Shown here piece after piece: positions 1-11,314 of a stretch of 64,000 nucleotides of DNA. Each line of letters starts with the position of its first letter. Position 1 is the stretch's first letter. The stretch spans positions 553,937 through 617,936 of the forward strand of contig JAMXDE010000041.1 of the NCBI GenBank assembly GCA_026770025.1, given 5' to 3'. Both the position numbers and the translations under genes were made by a program. Under the pieces are notes generated by a model, which was given only the letters and a program-made list of their open reading frames with translations, was not told where the DNA came from and did no database searches. The DNA comes from Craspedostauros australis. Its lineage: Eukaryota > Bacillariophyta > Bacillariophyceae > Mastogloiales > Achnanthaceae.

Positions 1-480
1 CCTTTCCGTTGCATGCCGTCTGGATGCAAGTGCTGCTGCTACCAGGAGGCCTCCTTCACCAGCGGCGGCACCATGCTGGGCACCATCAAGGAGGACTACT
101 GGTACTGCGTCCCATCCTTCAAGATCTTCGATCACACCGGCGAACCGGTGTACAAGATCCACCAGCCAACCTGCTGGGGTGGTATGTGCGTCAACTGCTG
201 CGCCGAAGGCAATCCATGTGGCAAGGGTTGCTGCAAGGTGTCGTTCCGCATGTACCCCGCCGATCAGGCAGAGACCGACGGCGAAGCTCCGTACATCGGA
301 ATGATCATGAAGAAGCCAAAGTCTTTGAAAACCGAGCTCTTCACCGACGCCGATGCCTTCGAAGTGGACTTTCCTGAGACTGCGACAGTCGATCACAAGG
401 GAATGCTGATGGCAACCACCATTTTCATCAACACCAACTTCTTCGAAGGCGCTGAAGGAGGTGGCGATGCGGCGGCGTAA
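1..480 (+). CDS. Phospholipid scramblase family protein, 3' end only
   Basis: The reading frame is open from the window edge to a stop at 478-480, giving the last 159 residues. The order of features fits the C-terminal half of the scramblase family (Pfam Scramblase): a Cys-rich entry (RCMPSGCKCCC), the strands around YKIHQPTCWGG, the CCAEGNPCGKGCCKVSF cysteine cluster, and a closing hydrophobic stretch near MLMATTIFINTNFF, where the family has its C-terminal helix. Scramblases move phospholipids between membrane leaflets and the Cys clusters may be acylated (family knowledge). The N-terminus lies outside the window. An in-frame ATG at 13 is not the true start, because homology-like sequence runs through it to the edge. 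No intron is needed in the visible part. Confidence 0.8.
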   Translation, partial: PFRCMPSGCKCCCYQEASFTSGGTMLGTIKEDYWYCVPSFKIFDHTGEPVYKIHQPTCWGGMCVNCCAEGNPCGKGCCKVSFRMYPADQAETDGEAPYIGMIMKKPKSLKTELFTDADAFEVDFPETATVDHKGMLMATTIFINTNFFEGAEGGGDAAA

Positions 481-1406
481 AGTTCATGACCATGTCTCTC
501 TCAAGCCTGGACAGAAGCCGAAGCATGCCAGCACAAGTACATCACCAACATTTTAGCTTGCCTTTTCCTGAGTAAACGATAACAGAAGGAAAACTCTCAT
601 TCTCCACTAGTATTTGCAACGCACAACAACAACGTTACCAAAGCGCTGCACAAATGAAGATGAACGAGAGGCATGACGCAACACATCACTCGCAAACACA
701 CACACACACAGAAGGAGAGAGAGAGAGAGGGTGGGTGGCAGCATGGTCAGTCTGCAGGGGCCATTGCAAACATCCAGCGCTCCGACGCCATCTGGACCTG
801 CAGCTGCCCTCGTAATAACTTCGTATCTTGTCGTCATTTCTTCCAACTCTCTCGCTCTCTCTCGCTCTCTCTCGCTGCGGCAAGAGACTTGCGTGAGCCA
901 AATTTCCAAGATCGCGCGTTGCCCAAAGAGTGGGGGCGGTCGCAAGATCCGAACGCTGGTGAGGCAAGTTCCGTTCTTCCTCCTTGTGACTAGAACAGTG
1001 TATTGAATGCGACATGGTTGCGACCAATTTTGTATCATTCTGTCTTCGTTGCTTACTAGTCATGGAACGGTTTGGAAGTTCCTGCAGGTCGCTGACACGT
1101 GCGATTTCGCCTCAAAAGATTTTGCCCAAAACGGTTCTGGCACAAGATACTGGAACATCACAGCACACCACGAATCACCGAAAGATCATGTTCCCCTCTT
1201 CGCAAGGGCCCACGTCCGCGCCTTCTGCGCTCTGTGCGGTGGTGGCAGCCAACCCAACCCAACAGCACCTTCGACCCTGCCTGCCGCAACCCCAGGCACA
1301 TTCACATTTACAACCGCAGCCGCAGGTCGATCGTGCCACACTCTCGCTCGCTTGGGTTAGACTTGCATGCAACGAACATCTCTCCGCACAATCGTATGGT
1401 TGATAG
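481..1406. other. Intergenic spacer with GA/CT microsatellites
   Basis: No convincing gene is seen. There is a CA then GA run at about 697-730 and a CT run (ctctctcgct units) at about 846-880. These lie about 120 bp apart in opposite purine/pyrimidine sense, so they could pair as a weak hairpin. Short open frames here are driven by the simple repeats. The region would hold the scramblase 3' UTR and the promoter of the next gene. Confidence 0.6.
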
Positions 1407-4088
1407 ATGCATGGTCCAGACGCTCTTGATTCCGACACAACTCAAACCAACAGAGGCAACGAAGGCAACGCAGTTGCATGCGGCAATACGAACGATCCAG
1501 GCACAGTTGCGCACGCCATTCCACGCCATCCGAACCACAGCCACAACGACATCCGCAAACACTGGAGCAGCCAACAAGTCTGGCTAAGCAACATCAAAGA
1601 CAGCCAAGTCGACCGCCAAGTCGATAGCCAAAGCAACACTACTGGTAGGTATCCTACAGAAGCGATATCACCACATGCTTCAGGATCGACACCACTGTCT
1701 CCACTTCAATCGGCACCGATTGTCACCCCGCATCGTACGAGTACTCGTATCAACACACTCATTGTGACCAACCACGCCATGAATCCAACAACAGAAGCAA
1801 CACCAGCTGCCGAAGTTGAAATGAGCACGGGAGTGTCCATCGTCTCGCGTTCAAACGGAGATGAACCAGAGACTCCTGTTCACGACGAAGGAGCTCCGGA
1901 TGGAGGAGGTAGCCTTGAGCTTAGAGATTTAAGCACCCGCAACGCTGATGAGACCAATGCCTTCCTCGACGGGGCAAACGACAACACGCCTGAAGACGAA
2001 GTCATGGCTGCAACCATATCACGACGCAAGCACAACAGGCGAGAGTCAGTCATCGAACTGAAAGAACTGCCGCACAATCTGTACAGCGTCATGTTCCTCG
2101 CCGCGCTCGATAGCAACAGCTTCACCTTCGCGACCATCGTTTTCATGTTCCAGGCCGCCATGATCTCGCTCGCTCTCGTCGATCTCATCGACATGGACAA
2201 CGAGAAGAATCCGTTGAAGGTGCCAGAAGATGTGGTCGGCACCATCCGCGCTGCACAGGGGCTGGCGCTCATTCTCGCGGTGGCCGTCCAGAACGATCTC
2301 AAGCAATCCATCCAGATGCTGCACGCGGGATATGATCCCAGCATCACAAACCGGCTTCCGGATGCGACGTTCACCACGTGGATGATTGCCTACATTGCGC
2401 AGCTCCTGGTCGGATCGGCATTCCTTGCCGTCATCTTCGTCCTCGTCGTCCGCAGCAGCTCCGTCATCGAGATCTTTCTCAACTTCGCCGCGCTGGCCTT
2501 CATCTCCGAGATTGACGACGTCTTCTTCGAGCTCGGGCTGCAGGGATTCTTTGAGGAGTCGATCCGGGATACTTGCAAGCTTGTCGACGAGCAGCGGGTT
2601 CCAATCCAGAAACGCCGGTACCCTCTCCATAGAATCATCATGACCTTTACTCTTCTGGGTATGCTCGGCGGTTGGTGTCACATCATCGTCCAACAGTTCA
2701 GCGGCTACTATATATGCAAATCCATCCTCGTGCAATTCGGAGACGCCTACCATGCCACACTTCCGACTCACAGCGGAACATTCGTCAAGAAGGGCACCCA
2801 TCACCTTGACGGACGCCAAGTATACATCTCTCGTGAGTATGAGGGAGATCTGGCATCGTACTTCCGATACTGTCACAAGCACAAGGCGTGGGTCTTTCAG
2901 GTCATGGACTACGCGGACGCCACAAGCGTTGACCAAATCTGCGACGACTACCTCATGATTTCAAAACAAACGGAGACCTTCAACCTCCTGAGGCTCAGCA
3001 GCGCCTCCGACTGGAAGATCCGAACGTTCGGCACGAAGCAGAACATCCTCAGCTCTCTCGAAGTGCCGGTTGATCATTTCTACATGCAATGCGTGACGTG
3101 CGGCAGCGGGAATTGCAACGGACCCTGCCACAACGACCGATGCATTTGCGATGACAGCCAGTTCGGTGAACGGTGCGAATTCGATGATGTTTGTCCCGCC
3201 ATTGGCATTGATTCCAGAACGAGGTCATTTTCCAGCACCTTCATCTTCCTTTCCGAGACGTTCATCCGACTGGATTATAGAGATGAGTCGACGAACACCA
3301 CCACGCCCGTGAGAGTCAATCATCGTCCTGTGTACATCGACGAATACGTCACCGATTATCCCCACCTACACGAGCTCGTCATGTTCAACGGCCGCCGTTG
3401 GATGATCATGGATTCCAACCGCTTGGCTACGTCGCAGGAGCTCGCCGAAGCCTTTCGAGATGAGTCGTTTCACATCCTGCTGGCCAACGACTTCCAGTCC
3501 GTGCCATTGTACCTCTCGTCGACGGTGGATCTCGCCACGCCTTCCAACGTGGCCACGCCCACAGGCCTCAGCTGGTTCCGACGCGGATCAGTCACTGCGC
3601 AGGACTACAGCGTGGGACAACCGATCGATTCACGTTTCCTTTGTGAGGTATGCGATGCCGTCACCAACGCGTGCTTCAACGACCTCGCTTGCAACGACGG
3701 TAAATGCGAATGCCTCTCACCAGTGACCGCGACGACCGGCGCCCTGTGCGAGAAGGAAGCATCCTGCTTGGACGAGCCATGTCAGAATGGCGGAATCTGC
3801 GATGCGACCACGGGAGTATGCGACTGCGAAGGGTCCTTCGTGGGCGTTCTGTGCCAGATTCACCTTTGCCTCGAATCCGACCAAATCTGCTTCAACAAAG
3901 CGACCTCGTGCAATGCTGATGGATCCTGCAATTGCACGGCAGGCTACATCGGAGAGACTTGCGGTATCTTTGATTGCAGCGACGCCAGTATTTGCAAGAA
4001 CGGTGGCACATGCACCGTGGTGAATGGCTGCGACTGCTCGGACACCTTCTTCGAGGGCACATTCTGCGATATTCCGCTCATCATTTAG
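1407..4088 (+). CDS. Multi-pass membrane protein with C-terminal EGF-like repeats
   Basis: This is one uninterrupted frame of 893 residues. The first 124 codons (1407-1778) are low-complexity and read like 5' UTR. The ATG at 1779 (MNPTTEATPAAEVEM) is the more likely start, giving 769 residues. From it run an acidic Ser/Thr-rich N-terminus, then about four to five hydrophobic segments: around 2105-2190 (FATIVFMFQAAMISLAL), 2250-2290, 2365-2455 (MIAYIAQLLVGSAFLAVIF), 2465-2510 and 2635-2700 (IIMTFTLLGMLGGWCHIIV). The long C-terminal part holds EGF-like modules: one Cys cluster at about 3085-3180 and a tandem set at 3640-4070 with typical CxNGGxC patterns. These imply an extracytoplasmic tail with disulfides. 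Such proteins are common in diatoms, but I know no assigned function. A sensor or adhesion role is only a guess. Confidence 0.75.
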   Translation: MHGPDALDSDTTQTNRGNEGNAVACGNTNDPGTVAHAIPRHPNHSHNDIRKHWSSQQVWLSNIKDSQVDRQVDSQSNTTGRYPTEAISPHASGSTPLSPLQSAPIVTPHRTSTRINTLIVTNHAMNPTTEATPAAEVEMSTGVSIVSRSNGDEPETPVHDEGAPDGGGSLELRDLSTRNADETNAFLDGANDNTPEDEVMAATISRRKHNRRESVIELKELPHNLYSVMFLAALDSNSFTFATIVFMFQAAMISLALVDLIDMDNEKNPLKVPEDVVGTIRAAQGLALILAVAVQNDLKQSIQMLHAGYDPSITNRLPDATFTTWMIAYIAQLLVGSAFLAVIFVLVVRSSSVIEIFLNFAALAFISEIDDVFFELGLQGFFEESIRDTCKLVDEQRVPIQKRRYPLHRIIMTFTLLGMLGGWCHIIVQQFSGYYICKSILVQFGDAYHATLPTHSGTFVKKGTHHLDGRQVYISREYEGDLASYFRYCHKHKAWVFQVMDYADATSVDQICDDYLMISKQTETFNLLRLSSASDWKIRTFGTKQNILSSLEVPVDHFYMQCVTCGSGNCNGPCHNDRCICDDSQFGERCEFDDVCPAIGIDSRTRSFSSTFIFLSETFIRLDYRDESTNTTTPVRVNHRPVYIDEYVTDYPHLHELVMFNGRRWMIMDSNRLATSQELAEAFRDESFHILLANDFQSVPLYLSSTVDLATPSNVATPTGLSWFRRGSVTAQDYSVGQPIDSRFLCEVCDAVTNACFNDLACNDGKCECLSPVTATTGALCEKEASCLDEPCQNGGICDATTGVCDCEGSFVGVLCQIHLCLESDQICFNKATSCNADGSCNCTAGYIGETCGIFDCSDASICKNGGTCTVVNGCDCSDTFFEGTFCDIPLII

Positions 4089-4485
4089 AGAGGTATTGTT
4101 GATGCAGAGCGCTGGTAAGCTAAGCTTGCGGATTACAACTTCAAGATTGCAAAGTCTACAAAATCTACACAACCGTCGTAGACTTGAAAGTGCTTGGTAA
4201 ATCTGTTGATCGCGAAATAGCTGTAAAACAGATTGAAATTGTACATATATTTAGCGTAAATTGTCATACCGAATGTTACGTAGCGCTAATACAACCACCA
4301 AAACACGAATCAAGAATTGATGCCAACCCAACGCCTCAACCTGAATAAGAGCAACAAAGACAACAACAACAACAACACGTACTCATCAGCGCAGCAGGTT
4401 GAATGTCAAAACGAAAGAGTGATGCTCCATTTGCGTATTGCCATTGCGTCCGTCCATCGATGACGGATCAACAAGCATCCATTTG
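4089..4485. other. Spacer upstream of SNM1 copy A
   Basis: AT-rich 3' UTR-like sequence follows the EGF gene, then a CAA-repeat stretch at about 4345-4378. A short frame starts with ATG at 4403 and ends in a TGA just before the SNM1 ATG at 4486. It could be an upstream ORF or an alternative first exon. No other gene is seen. Confidence 0.4.
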
Positions 4486-7140
4486 ATGGTGCGACGTATC
4501 AAAGAATGCGGTCTCTGCGTTCGTCGATTCATCGCGTTGGCCGACGCACCTGTGTGCGATGCATGTTGCGACGCAGTTGACACAGCGCAGAGTTCCGATG
4601 CAGCACCAACGAACACAGTAGACATGATCGATCTGCTGTCTTCAGCTCCTGAGGAGGATGCGGGTGGCACTGCTCATGTTCATGCTGCTGGTGCCGATGA
4701 TGCCAGCGTGATTTGCTGCGGCAGCGAGGGCGGCGACGACATTCATTGCACACAAGGCAGCTTCGACGTGGAAGACAGCAACAACAAAGATGGACGGTTG
4801 GATGATACTGAGGATGGGACAACAGATTCAGCACTTTGCAAAGCCGGACCTGCCAATGTCAATGCACACGCACGCACTCCACCCATACAGACGACTCCGG
4901 TTGATTTCCACACCGTGACCATCACGAAGACAGCAACTGCCAATGGCAGCAGCAGCACCGACTACGACGCACACCGCGAGGACAGCATCTGCTTCATATG
5001 TGGCAAGTCGCTGCTGCAGATCAAGCACCGTGTTGCTCACATGAAGCGGTGTGCCAAGAAACACCAAGGCGCGACGGCCGATTTGGGAATGCGGGACAGC
5101 CGGATTGGTCTGATGAAGGATGATGGTGCATTCCCGAACGATCAGTGCCAGGTAACGCAGAGTTCTGCCTCCACCAACACCACGATTACCCGCAACCCCT
5201 ACGCTCAGAAGGGAAGCATAACCTGGCATGGTGACGCAAACGATGTGTTGAAATCTCATGAATCGGAGACACACAGCCGAGTCTCCAGTATGGCGAGCAG
5301 CAGTACGCTTTCTTCGTCCATCGCTGGCACTGGCGGAGGATCAGCGCAAGTCAGCCAGCACGGTGGAGAAGGCACGTCGCTTGCCAGCAAAAAGCCACCA
5401 GCGCGTGATTTGAACAGCGTGCTGATTGCCAATGCACGACGATTGTCACAAATCGAGGCAATCCGGGCAAAGCAACGTGCAGACAGCCGCACGCAACACA
5501 CCTCCTACGGTCGTGGGAGGGGTGCTTGGAGAGGGCCGTACAAGAATCGCAAATACAACAGCGTAAGTGATCTTGCTTTGTGTGTCCGCGATATGTCATG
5601 CATGGAAAGATCGATCATTGAAAAGTCTGCATTCAATCTTCATCTCACAAGTCGCACCTGTGCATGTCCATCATTTCTGCCCATCCTGTATCCTCCACCA
5701 CTGTACATACACGTATGCAACTGCAGGAAAACTGCCCATCATACAAGAAGATCACTGGGACCGATTTCGTCTGCGATGGATTTTACTACGCCAACGAGTA
5801 CGTCGCCTGTCTCATTTTCATCTCGCCATCAGCTGGCTGCATTCCTCGACCCGGCCGCTGACCTTGTCCACCGATGAGACTATCCCTTTGTAGCGTGCTT
5901 CTTTTCATCCGAAGGTCGTACCTTGCCGACACATCAACGACGACGACCCCCTGATGACACCTCGTCTCATCCTGCCGTAATTCTCGTACACCAAATCGCC
6001 CACTGCCATACTCGTATGAATACTGACACAATGGCATTCCTATCAATTATACTATGCAATGCGATACAACTCTATGCTCGTTATCATCTCAGATCCTTCA
6101 CGAAGAACTACTTCTTGACGCATTTCCATTCCGACCACTACGGTGGCATCACATCCGCATGGAACCAAGGCATCATCTACTGCTCGCTGCCGACCGCGAA
6201 TCTGGTCAATGCACAGCTCGGAGTTGACAAGAAGTATCTGCATCCATTGCCCATGATGGTACCCACGGTCGTGGAGAGCAGGGGCAAGGCCGTGACTGTG
6301 ACGTTGCTGGATGCCAACCATTGTCCCGGTGCGGTCATGTTCCTCTTCCAGGTCGGCCCGAAGCATATCCTCCACGTTGGCGATTTCCGATGGAGCCGCG
6401 ACATCATGTTCCATCAGCAGTACCTGAAGCCATTCCTCTTCAGCCGGAAGTTGCGGCTCGATGAGCTGTTCCTGGATACGACGTACTGCAATCCCAAGTA
6501 CACGTTGCCGTCGCAGGAGCAGACCGTCCAGGCAACGCTCAAGGTCGTGCAGGATGAAGTGAAGCGGGCGAAAGAGAGCGGCAGCAGAGTCCTCCATTTG
6601 TTCGGTGCGTACACGATCGGGAAAGAACGCATGTACATGGCCGTTGCCCAGCACTTCGGATGGCGCATCTTCGTCGATAGGCGGCGGTACCGTGTCTTGC
6701 AAGCATCAGGGTGGCCCCCAGAGCAAATGACACTATTCACGACGACGCCAACCAACGACAGCTGTATCTGGGTTGTGCCTATGGGAGACCTCAACATGAA
6801 GAAGCTACCGAAATATTTTGAGACTGCAATGTCGCTCTCATTGGCGTCGCCTGGCGTGGCACCATGCGATCGTATCGTTGGGTATTCGCCGACGGGCTGG
6901 TCGCTGTCGGCCAAGCCAGGACGCGGACTGGTGGGCAAACGATCCTCCGGCAAAATCACCATCTACTCTGTTCCCTACAGCGAGCATTCCAGCTTTCCCG
7001 AACTCGTGGACTGCTTGAAATGCCTGAACCCCAGGAGGACAATTCCCACCGTCTCCGTATCGAAGACGAAGGAGCAGCTGGCGTTGCTCGAAAAGGGGGC
7101 GAGAGAAACGCAGACCACAATTCAACTTCGGTCCTCATAG
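4486..7140 (+). CDS. SNM1A: SNM1/PSO2 (DCLRE1A-type) DNA interstrand cross-link repair nuclease, copy A; three exons
   Basis: The exons are 4486-5562, 5727-5797 and 6093-7140. Donors are GTAAGT (5563) and GTACGT (5798); acceptors are CTGCAG (5726) and CTCAG (6092). All phases agree, and the joined frame gives 731 residues from the ATG at 4486. The start is inferred, because an in-frame TGA precedes it. Domains in order: a disordered N-terminus; a UBZ4-type ubiquitin-binding zinc finger (CFIC ... HMKRC, C-x2-C/H-x3-C) near residues 168-188; a metallo-beta-lactamase domain opening with CPSYKKI; HFHSDH near residue 393; DANHCPG near 456; the HVGDFRW aspartate near 477; and the beta-CASP/DRMBL region ending in VPYSEHSSF and IPTVSV. 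All metal ligands I can check are present. The family trims DNA 5'-to-3' past interstrand cross-links, recruited in part through ubiquitin (family knowledge). The gene is convergent with LRR gene A, 143 bp away. It is the only intact SNM1 copy in the window. Confidence 0.9.
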
Positions 7141-7283
7141 CTCGTCGAGATCTGTTCCTTTCGAGTATTTTACAGACGCATTTGATGAAACCTCATCGTG
7201 CTTACGAGTATGTCAGTATGTGTACATGTGTACATGTATGGATGGTGCTCGCCCACTACGAGTATCCCTCTGCGAGAACACCA

Positions 7284-10200
7284 TCATTGTCTTCTGCCGG
7301 GAGAGCTGTCAGGAAGATCATAGCACGCTTCATCGCCCATCATGTCACAGCAGATCGTGGTGTTGCAGCAGACGCTGCAGCAATCACACGTAACGGCCGG
7401 TGGCTCACCATCATCGAATGGTAGGCATTGGGCTGAGTATTCACCGGCATTGCGTTGCTGCGTTGGATCTGTTGCGTTGCAAACAATCGAATTGATGTCG
7501 CCGGTGACACTGATGTTGACCATTGTCAAGAGTTCCAGATCGAGAGTTGCGGAGAGCTGATTGAGTTCCGTTGGGATGGTACCAATAAAGTCGTTGTAGC
7601 CGAGGTAAAGCCTCCGAAGGTTGCTGAGTTTGCCAAGTTCGGATGGGATTTCTCCAAACATGACAGCTGATTCTGCGTATGAGTACGCACGAGTACGACA
7701 ATGAGAGAAGGTGATTGTGATGATGTGAAATAGACGAAGGAGGTTGGCCATTGTGAGTTACGACCTGTCGTGGACAAGCACCCAATGCTCATCAGCGACT
7801 TGGATAGGTCGATGAACTGATCGAGAGGAATGGGTTGAATATGCCAAGCACACATCAAACATGCGCCAAGCATGTACCAAGCATGTACCAAACGAGTCCG
7901 TGCTCAGACGAGTATCGTGACTTACCCAGATCCAATCGAGTCAACTTTGTGAGCAACCCTATTTCTGATATCAGCGGTCCTTTGACTTCGTTCCCAGCTG
8001 TGTGAAACAAAATGTGGAGGTGCGAGCAATGTATGAACATTGTGTGAGGATGCCATCTGAGCCAGAACATGGAACAAGACCGTCCGGTCACGGTGGATTG
8101 GAGTGTGTCTGCGGTATGCAATACACATGGATACTTCGATTGCTGAGATGCATACTTACAGAGATTGAGATGGCGCAGATCAGTGAGCAACCCCATCTCT
8201 GTCAACATGGAACTCTTCATTCCGTTGTTGGCTGGAGGTTGGGAATCAAATAGAATGGTCGAGTCAAGATGATGAAAACAGAGTGGCGAGGTGAGATGAC
8301 AGGAGGCAAGGTGAAAATCAGACGATTCATCTGCTCAATGCACACCAAGAGCGACACGAAGGACACAGAGTCCATCAAAGCGATTAACAGAAGCATACGT
8401 ATCACTGTGTGTGCGCACTACTCACGTGCGTTGATTTGATCAATGTTGACGCTTTCTCTGTGGTCGCAGCTGAGTCCTATCCAATTGCAGGTCTCAAGTT
8501 CGCTCAACCAACCATTTTTCACGATCCAATTTGGTCCATCATACTGATAGTATGTAGCGACCATGATGTACCGCTCCAGCAACTGTTGTGCGGGGAGGGT
8601 GGGAAAGTCCAGCTTGGCGGGATCATCTTGGACCAACCACCACAGTGCACGATTGTACGGCGATTGGGGTTCGGAAACTGCAGCCGCTTGGCTTTGCGTG
8701 ATGTTGGGATACAGCAAGCCCACCAGAAGATCGTATCGTTCCAAAAGTAGCCGCTGTTCCTCTGTGGAGGGTGCTGATGATGGTGCTAACGATGGTGTCA
8801 ACGTCGGCTGTTGAGATGGTTGCCATGACGGAGCATCTGATTGCGTAACGGACGGCCTTCCTGATGATAGGATTGGTGCTGTCGGACCGCCGGAATCACT
8901 TTCACCTGTCAGAAGTACAGCGATGATCACAACACCAGCAACGATGAAGACGAAAGCGATGGAACAAATCCATTGAGCCCGGCCCCGTTCCATCCCGAAA
9001 ATTGTCTTGTGGTCATCTTGCGATTCAATGGCTTCCGCAGTCACAATCATCATTTTAGATTGTTCGGAGCCTTGCACAGCCGCAGTTTCTTCGTCGACTG
9101 TCCTCGTTGCGACACCAGGAATTGTCGTGCTTTCGTCAAGACCATTCTCATTTCGAGCAGTTGTTGATGTTGCTGCAACGCTGAGCCGTGTGCTCCCATC
9201 GCCATGGCGCTCCAGATCTTGTCGCTTCTCCATCATCTGTTGCCGTTGCGCTTCGAGCTGTTGAGTACGTGCCTCCAGCTCCTGCAACCGCTCTCTGGCA
9301 CGGATGGCTTCTGGCGACATGAAGTCATCGTCTCCGACTAAGTGCCCTTCGACCATCTGCGTTTGTCCCCGCTTCATGGATGGCATGTCACTACTATCGT
9401 CACCGTGAATATGGGCTGCCAAGGCGTTGTCCGATTGCGCTTCATCGTTCCAAGCATCTTCGGAACTATTGTAGTCATCATCGGATCTGCCTGTGTTGTT
9501 AACCCCAGCGACGCGGATAGCTCCTGGCCGACGCAAATCGAAGGAGGGTGTATCGGACGGCGATGCAGGTGCGGTTGCGGCAGCAGAAGGCATTGATGAA
9601 TTGTGAGGTCGGGGTCCCGTTTCCATTTCCGTTCCTGCTTCTGGTTGCGTCGATGCCAATAGATGCGCTTGATGTGTTGTCGACGACGTGTCCATTGCCA
9701 TCCCATCTGCGTGATCGTCATACGCCACATCATAGTTTTCCCTGACATCTCTCATCATGGGCTTTTCCTGTTTCGCGTTCGGGTCCGACCGAAGAGAGGC
9801 AACCTTGGATGGGTTGGGGTTCCCTTGTGTTGCAGCATGCAACTGCTCCTCGCGTCGCGATTTCGTCGGTGTGTTGCTTTTGTTCGCTCCTGGTTTGGTC
9901 GCCAAGCCTGTTTCATCCTTGATGTATTGTGGCATCGCTGCTTCCCGTTTCGCTTGCGGCATTCTATCGTCGGATGCCGCAGTATCCAACTGGCGTTGGG
10001 TTGGTGCTGACGCGAACTGCTTGCTGTGTGCCGACTCTGGAGCAGACGCAAACAGACTTGGCGGAGACGATTGGAACCTTTGCTGCTGCTCCTTTGCGTG
10101 TTGTGAGTGTTGTGCGTGGTGGACAGAAGTCGGCTGTTCTGCCACTGCTCCAAAACGCGATGATCTCGCGCTGCGTCCGTAGCTGGAGCTCGGTACGGTC

Positions 10201-10532
10201 ACCAACCCGCTCACTTCCTCAGACAGCGCCAATTTCGCAGCTGATTTTGCAGCTCGCATGGCAACCGAGTTTCGTGATGTCATCGTTCGATCGGTCGCCG
10301 ATGATTGATCGAGAGGAGCGACTCTGTCTGCATCACCGTCGCCGCCATGATCTTGTTGACTATTTGCATCGTACGCAACTCCTGCATTGGGTCGTCTCTG
10401 CCGCTGCACTTCGTTGAGCAACTCCAGCACCTCGTTGGGATCGTCTTGGACATCTTCCTCCTCCTCCTCGAAGCTGTCGTCCCTCGCTTGTCCGTGGTTG
10501 CTGGCGTTTCGGCGATGGTTGGGATCGCTCAT
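7284..10532 (-). CDS. Single-pass membrane LRR protein, gene A; four exons
   Basis: On the minus strand the exons are 10532-8426, 8231-8160, 7997-7926 and 7672-7284. Donors are GTGAGT, GTAAGT and GTAAGT, and all acceptors end in AG. The joined frame is 2640 nt (879 residues). The start is the ATG of MSDPNHRRN at 10532. The N-terminus is long, acidic and disordered. A coiled coil (RERLQELEARTQQLEAQRQQ) precedes one transmembrane helix (WICSIAFVFIVAGVVIIAVLL, about nt 8905-8975). A Pro/Ser stalk, an LRR-N-terminal-like cap (NWIGLSC) and about four LRRs follow, then a Cys-rich tail (CDCCSVCCNTTICCD). Exons 2 and 3 are both 72 nt, phase 1, and each encodes one 24-residue LRR. The architecture is typical of diatom LRR receptor-like proteins without a kinase. 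The ligand is unknown. Confidence 0.85.
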
Positions 10533-11309
10533 GGTCCCAGTTCTTCATTCAATTCTATTCCACTCTGCTGTTTCTCGTTGTTGAGCTTGGTCCAACTCAC
10601 CGACTTCTGCCAAACCTCTCTTTCGCGATACCTGTCGATCGACGGGCTCAGATCTGTGTTGATGCGTTCTTGTGGGTGGTCATCGCAGTCGCATCCTTCG
10701 TCGGCCTGGGACACTCAACATTTTGTCCAGAAGACCCATCTTGAACGTGATTGAAAGTTTTCGACACAACATTTTCTCTCTTTTGACAGAACTGATCGAG
10801 AAAACGATAGTGTTGCTCATTTTTACTAGTTTCGAAAATTTGAGAAATAGCGGTTTCCTTGGTTGTCAACAGTGACACCTGGCAAAATCCAGAAAATTGG
10901 TCCATGTCCGACTAATTCGACCTCTATTTCGTTGAGCTGCGCGAAACACTTCGTTGGGCCTAATCGAAACTGTGACAATGACCATCCATCCTAGAACACC
11001 CATCAATTTGTCCAAACTAAAGTGAAAAAACCAGTTTGAGTCTTACAGGACACGAATTAGAAATAAGTATTTTTTGCCAAAGAAAGTTACAGATTCTGTA
11101 GCACATGAACATTGAAGTAAGAACTTGCATCTAACGGACTATGTCGGACATATACGGACAGACTCGACCAACTTGGACAACTCAGGACAAATCTGGACAA
11201 CTCCGGACAGCACTAGAACACAAGAGATTACCGAATCCAATAGAACAGATCTAGTGTCTCGTGGCTTGAGTGGAGGCCAATTTTTTGGTAACCATTGGTA
11301 ATTTTTGGT
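10533..11309. other. Intergenic region; end of the SNM1-LRR duplication
   Basis: Sequence up to about 10705 matches the region upstream of LRR genes B (49664-49838) and C, so this is shared promoter and leader DNA. It diverges abruptly after the word catcgcagtcgcat. The rest is AT-rich without a convincing gene. A cluster of GGACA words (tcggacatat, cggacagact, tggacaactc and relatives) lies at 11145-11210. Confidence 0.5.
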
Positions 11310-11314
11310 AACTA

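Noticed and set aside
6052-6702. Antisense frame of 216 codons (also 45169-45819)
   Set aside because: It lies wholly opposite the SNM1 nuclease exon, which has clear catalytic motifs.
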